A DNA stretch of 64,000 nt. Origin: Armatimonas rosea. GTDB lineage: Bacteria; Armatimonadota; Armatimonadia; Armatimonadales; Armatimonadaceae. The notes under the pieces are model-generated. The model did not search any database and was not told where the DNA came from. It saw nothing but the letters and a program-made list of their open reading frames with translations. The position numbers were made by a program, and so were the translations under genes. The first letter of the stretch is position 1, and each line of letters opens with the position of its first letter. Where the stretch lies: contig NZ_JACHGW010000001.1 of assembly GCF_014202505.1 (NCBI RefSeq), positions 1,488,001 to 1,552,000 of the forward strand. Reading direction: 5' to 3'. Positions 58,847 through 64,000 of this stretch are shown here, piece by piece.

Positions 58847-59515
58847 GTGACAGACGCAACGACGTTAGAGGATTGGACACAGACAGCGCGCCCCGATGGC
58901 ACGATCCGTCTGCAGCGGCGCTTACAGACGATAGACGGTCTGAACATTTTCCGGTTTTGGACTGGGGTGGTGTTTTTGGTCGTAATCCTAGGACTGTTTC
59001 TCTGGCAGAGCCACCAGCTCTCCCAAATACAGCATCCTGGGGGGTTCCCCTTTCCCTCCTGGATACCACAGCTTGTACTGGGCATCTTTTTCTTGCTCAT
59101 GGTGACAGCTCTCGCGTGTAACCAGTGGGGTGGGGGAGTGCTTCGTACGGCTCAGCTTGGCGGCGCGACCCTCGCGTGTCGTGAGGAAGTGCGGCTTCGG
59201 GAGAACTACCTGGAGCGCCGGCTGGTCTTTGGGCGCTGGTGCCGGGTCGTGCGGATCACCGACGGCTGGGTATACGTTGAGGAGGTGGAGAGCTCTGGGT
59301 CTACGGCCTATTCCACCTACCGTGTCCGAGTTCGGGGCAAGGGAGGGGAGGTGGTTCTGCTCACACGCCCCGCCTACGGGAGCTCCCTTCTCGGCAACGA
59401 TCACGAGGTGCCGCGCAGTGTCGCACAGCTAGCGGAGTTTGTCGCGGCGAAAACCGATTGGCAACTGGATGTCCCAAGCCTGCTACGACGAGGCTCGCGC
59501 ATTCGGACGGCATAG
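58847..59515 (+). CDS. Two-helix membrane protein
   Basis: A 222-residue protein: soluble N-terminus (residues 1-32), two membrane helices (~38-56 and 72-90) and a soluble C-terminal half of beta-rich appearance (RLRENYLERRLVFGRW, TYRVRVRGKGGEVVLL). The layout resembles DUF3592- or PH-like membrane proteins, but no family is certain. The GTG start has GGAGGA ten bases upstream. It stands alone. Confidence 0.68.
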   Translation: MTDATTLEDWTQTARPDGTIRLQRRLQTIDGLNIFRFWTGVVFLVVILGLFLWQSHQLSQIQHPGGFPFPSWIPQLVLGIFFLLMVTALACNQWGGGVLRTAQLGGATLACREEVRLRENYLERRLVFGRWCRVVRITDGWVYVEEVESSGSTAYSTYRVRVRGKGGEVVLLTRPAYGSSLLGNDHEVPRSVAQLAEFVAAKTDWQLDVPSLLRRGSRIRTA

Positions 59516-59518
59516 CCG

Positions 59519-59938
59519 TTAGAGATCGGGGGGGGCGTTCTCGGGGAGGGCGGTGCGGATACGGAAGCCGACACGCTCACGGAGCCCGCTCTCGCGCTCT
59601 TGGGGGGCATGGATCGCTTTGAGGGTCAGTGCGGCGGCGCTACTGGGAACCATCGTGCGTGTCTTGCGGCCTTCGTCGTCGCGACCGTCGAAGTAGACAA
59701 AGTCCGGGAGCGCGGAGCCAAAGCCTTCGACATCCAGGATCTCGCCGCTCGGGAGCACAAAGAGCGCCTTGGTGAGCTCGTCGGGCTCCAGCTCTTTCTC
59801 AAAGGCATCCAGGAGGCTCGCTAGCCCTAGTACCACGAGCTCCGCGGGCGTTGTGGGAGTGGGCTCTTGCTCGCCCTCGGTCAGCTCCGGCTCGCCCACC
59901 GGCTCGATTGTCACTATGTCTTCTACAGCGTCGTTCAT
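59519..59938 (-). CDS. Hypothetical acidic protein
   Basis: A 139-residue soluble protein with an acidic N-terminus (VEDIVTIEPVGEPELTEGEQE), a helical middle (AELVVLGLASLLDAFEKEL) and a strand-rich segment (FVLPSGEILDVEGFGSALPDFVYFDG). No family is recognised. The start MNDAVED is chosen because any upstream extension would be translated from the repeat module. Confidence 0.6.
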   Translation of the reverse strand: MNDAVEDIVTIEPVGEPELTEGEQEPTPTTPAELVVLGLASLLDAFEKELEPDELTKALFVLPSGEILDVEGFGSALPDFVYFDGRDDEGRKTRTMVPSSAAALTLKAIHAPQERESGLRERVGFRIRTALPENAPPDL

Positions 59939-59982
59939 GTGCGGGATATTGTATCGGGGATTGCCGGGGGGTGCCGGGGGAT

Positions 59983-60098
59983 GCCGGGGATTGAAAGCCC
60001 CGGCAGAAGGTGGGGAGCGCCCCGTGGGCGCGGAAAGTGTTGCGCTCTGCGCGTCCTCGAGACGCTCCCTGAAACCGCAGGCGGGTATTTCAATGCTC
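59983..60098. repeat. Three-hairpin palindromic module flanking the transposase, left copy (R2)
   Basis: GCCGGGGATTGAAAGCCCCGGC-like hairpin (59983-60004), a degenerate central stem (GAGCGCCCCGTGGGCGC ... GACGCTC) and a remnant third hairpin near 60080. The reverse complement of the right copy at 60622-60739 matches it in the same order. Confidence 0.8.
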
Positions 60099-60166
60099 GC
60101 TGACGGCCCCAAAAAATAAATGGGTCGATTTTATCAGATTTGGCTACTCTCAACCGTTTATGGGAC

Positions 60167-60598
60167 ATGAGACGACAGAGTAAGATCGATGTGCACTACC
60201 ACTTGGTGTGGGCGACAAAACATCGCCAGTGTTGGTTAGACGGCTCCTGTGAGCGGCTTGCGTATTCCGTGATTCGGCGGGAAGCAGAAGAGGTGGGCTG
60301 TGTGGTCTTGGCACTCAATGGAATGCCAGACCATGTCCACCTAGTGGTGCGTACGCGCTCGTGCGTAAGCCCTGCGATTCTGGCAAAGCAAGTCAAGGGA
60401 GTCTCCTCGACCTGTATAAATGATGCGCAGCTCTTGGGCGACACTCTCTTTCGCTGGCAGGACGGCTATGCCTGCTTCAGCCTGAGCCGCTCGCATGTCG
60501 CTCGGGTTATTGCCTATGTCGAGCGGCAGAAAGAACATCACGCTGACCAAACAATCTGGGCGGAGTGGGAAGAGACCGACGTGGAGGTGGGGAACTGA
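60167..60598 (+). CDS. REP-associated tyrosine transposase (RAYT/IS200-like)
   Basis: A 143-residue Y1 transposase of the IS200/IS605 superfamily. The HUH metal motif is His56-x-His58 in GMPDHVHLVV, and the nucleophile is Tyr117 in VIAYVERQKEHH. FRWQDGYACFSLSRS is a phrase typical of RAYT proteins. Such enzymes cut single-stranded DNA at REP palindromes. The gene is flanked by inverted palindromic modules at both ends, as in RAYT loci. ATG at 60167 is preferred over a TTG at 60140. The reading frame is intact. Confidence 0.88.
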   Translation: MRRQSKIDVHYHLVWATKHRQCWLDGSCERLAYSVIRREAEEVGCVVLALNGMPDHVHLVVRTRSCVSPAILAKQVKGVSSTCINDAQLLGDTLFRWQDGYACFSLSRSHVARVIAYVERQKEHHADQTIWAEWEETDVEVGN

Positions 60599-60621
60599 AA
60601 GAAGCACGTTACCGGGGGGAG

Positions 60622-60739
60622 GGCGGGGATTGAAAGCCCCGCCTGCGGCAGAGGGAGCGTCCCGAGGACGCGCAGAGAGCTGGTGTTTGTGCGCCCACGG
60701 GGCGCTCCCCACCTTCTGCCGGGGCTTTCAATCCCCGGC
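60622..60739. repeat. Three-hairpin palindromic module flanking the transposase, right copy (R3)
   Basis: GGCGGGGATTGAAAGCCCCG hairpin (60622-60643), central stem halves GAGCGTCCCGAGGACGC and GCGCCCACGGGGCGCTC, then the GCCGGGG/CCCCGGC hairpin at 60718-60739. It is oriented opposite to the left copy, so the pair forms inverted flanks around the transposase gene. Confidence 0.8.
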
Positions 60740-60784
60740 AGCCCCCGGCAACACCCCGGCAATCCTCTGATATACTACTCCGTT

Positions 60785-61918
60785 ATGAAATTTGAAACCC
60801 TTGCCATCCACGCCGGGCAGGGACCGGACCCGGCGTACGGGGCCGTGATGTCTCCGATCTACCAGACCTCGACCTTTGCCTTCCAGGACTACAACCAGCC
60901 TGGCCCCTTCGACTACACGCGCAGTGGCAACCCCACCCGCAAGCAGCTCGAAGATTGCCTCGCCGCCCTGGAGGGGGGGAAGTTTGGCTATGTCTTTGCC
61001 ACCGGAATGGCGGCATCGGCGACTCTTCTGTCCATGTTCAACGCGGGCGATCACCTCATCATCCACGATGATCTCTACGGCGGGACCTACCGCCTGCTTG
61101 TCTCTGTGCTGGCGCCCAAGGGGATGGAGGTTGAGTTTGTCAATCTTCGCGACCTGGATGCACTGCGTGCGGCGATCAAGCCCAACACCAAGGGAATCTG
61201 GACGGAGACCCCGACCAACCCTCTGATGAACCTGCTGGACCTCTCCGCAATCGCCGAGATCGCCAAGCCCAAGGGAATTGTCACGTTCTGCGACAACACG
61301 TTCCTCTCGCCTTTCTACCAGCGGCCGCTCGACCTGGGGATCGATATCGTGATGCACTCGACCACGAAGTACATCAACGGGCACTCCGATGTGGTCGCGG
61401 GAGCCGCCATCACCAACGACCCGGAGCTCTCCGACAAGATCAAGATGCTCCAGAACGCGATGGGCACGGCGCAGGCACCGTTTGACTGCTTCCTGACCAT
61501 GCGTGGTGTCAAGACCCTCCCAGTGCGCATGGAGCGCCACAACTCCAACGCGCTGGCGATCGCTCACTGGCTGGAGGCGCACCCGAAGGTGACCCAGGTG
61601 CTCCATCCCGGCCTGGAGTCGCACCCGCAGCACGAGCTGGCCAAGCGCCAGATGTCGGGCTACGGCGGAACCTTTAGCTTCCGTGTCACCGATGGCGAGG
61701 TCGCCAAGCACCTGCTGACCCACCTGAAGATCTTCGTCCTCGCCGAGTCGCTGGGCGGGGTCGAGAGCCTGATCGAGCAGCCCTGGACCATGACCCACCT
61801 CTCCATGCCCGAGGATGTCCGCCGCAAGCTGACCCTGACCGAGGACCTGATCCGCATCTCGGTGGGCATCGAGCATGTCGATGACCTGATCGCCGATCTG
61901 GAAGAAGCAATAAAGTAG
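60785..61918 (+). CDS. Cystathionine gamma-synthase/gamma-lyase family enzyme
   Basis: A 377-residue PLP enzyme of the Cys/Met metabolism family. The PLP Lys is K195 in MHSTTKYINGHSDVVAG; YTRSGNPTRKQLEDCLAALEGG and ETPTNPLMNLLDL are family signatures. It may make cystathionine from an O-acylhomoserine or cleave cystathionine; sequence alone does not decide. The start MKFETLAIHAG has TATACT eight bases upstream and no Shine-Dalgarno. The module R4 follows as terminator. Confidence 0.92.
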   Translation: MKFETLAIHAGQGPDPAYGAVMSPIYQTSTFAFQDYNQPGPFDYTRSGNPTRKQLEDCLAALEGGKFGYVFATGMAASATLLSMFNAGDHLIIHDDLYGGTYRLLVSVLAPKGMEVEFVNLRDLDALRAAIKPNTKGIWTETPTNPLMNLLDLSAIAEIAKPKGIVTFCDNTFLSPFYQRPLDLGIDIVMHSTTKYINGHSDVVAGAAITNDPELSDKIKMLQNAMGTAQAPFDCFLTMRGVKTLPVRMERHNSNALAIAHWLEAHPKVTQVLHPGLESHPQHELAKRQMSGYGGTFSFRVTDGEVAKHLLTHLKIFVLAESLGGVESLIEQPWTMTHLSMPEDVRRKLTLTEDLIRISVGIEHVDDLIADLEEAIK

Positions 61919-61933
61919 TTGTTGCCGGAGATT

Positions 61934-62071
61934 GCCGGGGATTGAAATCCCCGGCAGATAGTGGGGAGCGCCCCGTGGGCGCGGAGAGTGTTTGGTTCTC
62001 CGCGCCCACGGGGCGCTCTTTTTTTGTGCCGGGCAATTTATTGCCCGGCAGGTCGGGGATTTCAACCCCCG
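61934..62071. repeat. Three-hairpin palindromic module (copy R4) with terminator-like centre
   Basis: Hairpins at 61934-61955 and 62028-62049 surround a long central stem (61966-62018) that ends in seven T residues; a partial fourth hairpin reaches 62071. It is the closest relative of the copy at 46613-46727 and likewise lies between convergent genes, where it probably terminates transcription. Confidence 0.82.
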
Positions 62072-62074
62072 GCG

Positions 62075-63229
62075 CTAGCGGAGCAGCCTCTGCGCGATGG
62101 CCTTCCAGTCGAGCGCCTCGATCACGTCTTTGTTGAGGTGCTCGGGCAGGTTTCGCTCGGTGCGGCTGAGGCCCTTGCGGACGGCCTCGGCGCTCATCCA
62201 GTACCGCTCGACCGTGATAAGCTGGGCGGCGGTGCGGGGAAGCGTGGGGTTTGCCCAGGCGGCGAGGCGGACAATGGGGACAGCACCTGGAGTCTGCGGA
62301 GCGACCGGGTGGGGGCCGGTGCGCCGCGAGTCCGGCAGGTGCCAGGCGGGCAGCGTGCGCTCGGTGGGAGAGAGGGCCGCGAAGGCACGCTTGGCATCGG
62401 CGAGGTCTTTGCTGAGGTAGCCGGTGAGCCGGTTTCCCTCGGGAGTGGCATCGACCCGCAGGCGCTCCTCTTCCTCCGCGTCCAGCTTGGCGAGCTCTTT
62501 CTCGCGGTAGGCCAGCTGGTCGGGTGTCCGAGGGCGTTTGTTCTTGTAGTCCTCAAGCGACTTGGCGAGCTGCGCGGCACGGCGTGCCTTGTCCGCGGGC
62601 GACACTGCCTCGGCGTAGGCTTGCTGCGCCCGCACCAGCGCCGGCTGTGCGTCTTTGAGCTGCTTTTCGAGCTGGGCAATGGCGAACTTGTGAAAACGCT
62701 CCTGAGCGACCGGTGCAAAGAGCGCGCGGCCTTGCGGCTGGACCACCAGAATCCCTGAGACCTCGCTGCCGCCAAAGCCCTGGTAGACCGGAAATCCCTG
62801 GACCTCCCCGAGGCGCTTGGGCTCCGGAAAGAGCGCACCCTGACCATCGGCCCACTTGTCTTGGGCGAGTGCCTCTTCCCGGATAATATTCACATAGACC
62901 AGCAGGTTGACAATGGCGCTGGTGGGGATCAGGGTGCCGCCCTTGACCGCGACACTGCTCGGCGGCCAGAAGCCCAGCATCACCGTGCCTTTGTGTGGCT
63001 GCGGCACCGGCTGAAGCTCGACACTGAGCGTGGCGCGGGGGTAGACACCTGGCGGCGGGCTCAGCAAGGGGAGCGCCTTGACCGTGCTCACAAAGTCGCG
63101 TAGTGTCGTCGCGAGGGGAGCCCCTGCGGCCGGGATCGCCTGGCCGCCCGTCGATTCGGGGAACCAGCGGGGAGGGCCGGTCGGGGCTTGTGCCGCCACG
63201 GAGAGAAGGAAGAGGGGAGCTAGTAGCAT
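62075..63229 (-). CDS. Secreted protein of unknown function
   Basis: A 384-residue protein with a short signal peptide (LLAPLFLLSVAAQAP). The middle contains a charged helical region (AQLEKQLKDAQPALVRAQQAYAEAV, DKARRAAQLAKSLEDY) likely to be coiled coil, and the C-terminus is mixed. No enzyme motif is recognised. Its stop lies four bases from module R4. The next upstream gene ends one base before its start. Confidence 0.65.
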   Translation of the reverse strand: MLLAPLFLLSVAAQAPTGPPRWFPESTGGQAIPAAGAPLATTLRDFVSTVKALPLLSPPPGVYPRATLSVELQPVPQPHKGTVMLGFWPPSSVAVKGGTLIPTSAIVNLLVYVNIIREEALAQDKWADGQGALFPEPKRLGEVQGFPVYQGFGGSEVSGILVVQPQGRALFAPVAQERFHKFAIAQLEKQLKDAQPALVRAQQAYAEAVSPADKARRAAQLAKSLEDYKNKRPRTPDQLAYREKELAKLDAEEEERLRVDATPEGNRLTGYLSKDLADAKRAFAALSPTERTLPAWHLPDSRRTGPHPVAPQTPGAVPIVRLAAWANPTLPRTAAQLITVERYWMSAEAVRKGLSRTERNLPEHLNKDVIEALDWKAIAQRLLR

Positions 63230-63230
63230 C

Positions 63231-63488
63231 TCAGTCTTGGAACCAGTAGGCTTGCATCGCCTTCAGGAACTCCGGGGTAAGGGCGACGACAGAGTCGCCG
63301 ATAATGGCATCGACCCCACAGTGCGGGCAGACTGCGGTTGTCTCGTCGTCCCACCACTCTTGGATTTCCGTGGGGGGGAATGTCGTGAGGCAGTAGAAAC
63401 AGCCGCAGAGAGCACTTGCCTCCAGCGCGTCGCGGTGGCGGCTGGTGTGCTCTCGTGCGGTGAGAGGATCAAGCGGTTGTGTGGGCAT
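63231..63488 (-). CDS. Small zinc-binding cytoplasmic protein
   Basis: An 85-residue protein with Cys motifs CGCFYC (28-33) and CPHCGVD (~54-60), likely one zinc site. SSLCGCFYCLTTF-like and TAVCPHCGVDAIIGDS phrases are conserved in a widespread family of small uncharacterised proteins in bacteria. It is located between the partial DUF4258-like gene and the secreted protein gene, with short spacing, so the three may be one unit. Confidence 0.7.
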   Translation of the reverse strand: MPTQPLDPLTAREHTSRHRDALEASALCGCFYCLTTFPPTEIQEWWDDETTAVCPHCGVDAIIGDSVVALTPEFLKAMQAYWFQD

Positions 63489-63494
63489 GACGGT

Positions 63495-64000
63495 CTAGAG
63501 CGGTTTCCAGCGCGAGGCAATCGGCCCGCGAACCACGGTTTTGAGAACCCCGTCTTTGGTCAGCGCCACGTAGAGACCGTCTTTGTAGCGAATGTAGCTA
63601 TCGTTTTTTGGGTCATAGAAGCGCCGTCCCTTCTCCATCACTTCGGTTGCCTCTGCCTCAGAGACACCACGCTCTTGCATGCGCTCTAAGAAGTGGCGGG
63701 TGAGCGTGAACTTCTGTGTGGGGTTTTTCGGTGCGGTGAGCGGTGTTGCCGCAGGAGCTTGGGTGGCTGGGGACTCTTCCAGACGTGAGAGAGTCAGCTC
63801 GTCGTTCTTGGACTCCCCGGGGGCACTCCAGTGTGAGTGCCAGTGTGGGGGGAGCACGGCATCGGGGGCACCGATACGGGCGAGGGCCTCCAGCTCGCTC
63901 TTGACAGTGCCGGGGGCGAACTGAAACGTGACCACAGCCGGAGCCTTCTCCGGCGTGGGACGCACCACGACACGGACGAAGCCAGGCACTTTGTAGTAGC
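63495..64000 (-). CDS. Partial protein with C-terminal DUF4258-like domain
   Basis: The 5' end lies outside the window: the frame is open to the last base (codons for Tyr-Tyr-Lys precede an internal GTG at 63989). The visible 165 or more residues have a Pro/Thr/Ala linker (TQAPAATPLTAPKNPTQ) and a C-terminal domain FTLTRHFLERMQERGVSE ... SYIRYKDGLYVAL of DUF4258 type. That domain is common at the C-terminus of polymorphic toxins and in small toxin-like proteins, where it is thought to be an RNase. The full-length nature cannot be told. Confidence 0.6.
   Translation of the reverse strand, partial: YYKVPGFVRVVVRPTPEKAPAVVTFQFAPGTVKSELEALARIGAPDAVLPPHWHSHWSAPGESKNDELTLSRLEESPATQAPAATPLTAPKNPTQKFTLTRHFLERMQERGVSEAEATEVMEKGRRFYDPKNDSYIRYKDGLYVALTKDGVLKTVVRGPIASRWKPL

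Noticed and set aside
57640-59100. Longer SPFH protein starting near 59100
   Set aside because: The extra N-terminal residues run antisense through the gene at 58847 and lack family similarity; MGLFDALRG with AAGGAGA upstream is the standard start.
59939-60739. Possible CRISPR array from repeated hairpins near 60 kb
   Set aside because: The repeats are inverted and composite, not regularly spaced direct repeats, there are no unique spacers, and no cas genes are present.
60728-62065. Open frame of 445 codons antisense to the cystathionine synthase-like gene
   Set aside because: It begins inside repeat module R4 and runs antisense to a clear PLP enzyme; the N-terminal part is translated palindrome.

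Overview
This 64 kb window is a GC-rich, gene-dense piece of a bacterial chromosome from a diderm. Outer-membrane barrel proteins (22140-23237, 18615-19178), Sec lipoproteins, Tat-type exported enzymes and a PEP-CTERM anchored protein (38890-39552) occur together. Several genes have a -10-like hexamer 5-8 bases before the start codon and no Shine-Dalgarno, the leaderless style known from Deinococcus. The protein set looks most like Armatimonadota (an Armatimonas-like organism), but that placement is inference; there is no rRNA in the window.

Layout. 313-7245: three exported proteins (Ig-like lipoprotein, PQQ-propeller lipoprotein, large Asp-box/sortilin-like propeller). 7304-8299: a nucleotide-sugar epimerase. 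15651 down to 8187 (minus): a run of eleven tightly packed genes mixing histidine biosynthesis (hisB, hisH, hisA) with a PhyH-type oxygenase, two paralogous small coiled-coil membrane proteins, a NamZ-like cell-wall glycosidase and a VWA/PP2C pair. 15705-21992: a WD40-like protein, an Hpt-like protein with an altered PRPP loop, an aldehyde dehydrogenase, a ParB family protein and a LipB-like protein lacking the usual lysine. 22140-25451: porin, P-II and ammonium transporter. 25512-34243: signalling genes (GGDEF/EAL, ECF sigma with its anti-sigma, LuxR regulator with HtrA-like protease). 34334-42765: exported enzymes, sugar dehydrogenase-like and GH109-like genes, PEP-CTERM protein, ABC-2 permease and TPR protein. 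42827-43002: tRNA-Leu and tRNA-Gly. 43113-46604: tig-clpP-clpX. 46731-52354 (minus): galU, an inositol phosphatase-like gene, a Kef-type antiporter with a 49-residue partner, and an MFS carrier. 52693-58731: an oxidoreductase, a NucA-like nuclease with a NuiA-like inhibitor behind deoB, and a zinc-ribbon/SPFH pair. 58847-64000: small hypothetical genes, a REP-associated transposase, a cystathionine gamma-synthase-like enzyme and a DUF4258-like gene cut by the window edge.

Most genes are housekeeping or exported proteins. The most unusual content is between the genes: at least three families of palindromic elements. One comprises four related three-hairpin modules, two of which flank the transposase gene in inverted orientation while two sit at convergent gene ends and carry terminator-like hairpins. 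Another repeat at 20475-20665 appears to have been split by a 130-base inverted-repeat element whose empty site is preserved at 13576-13638. No CRISPR array, prophage or classical defence island is visible.
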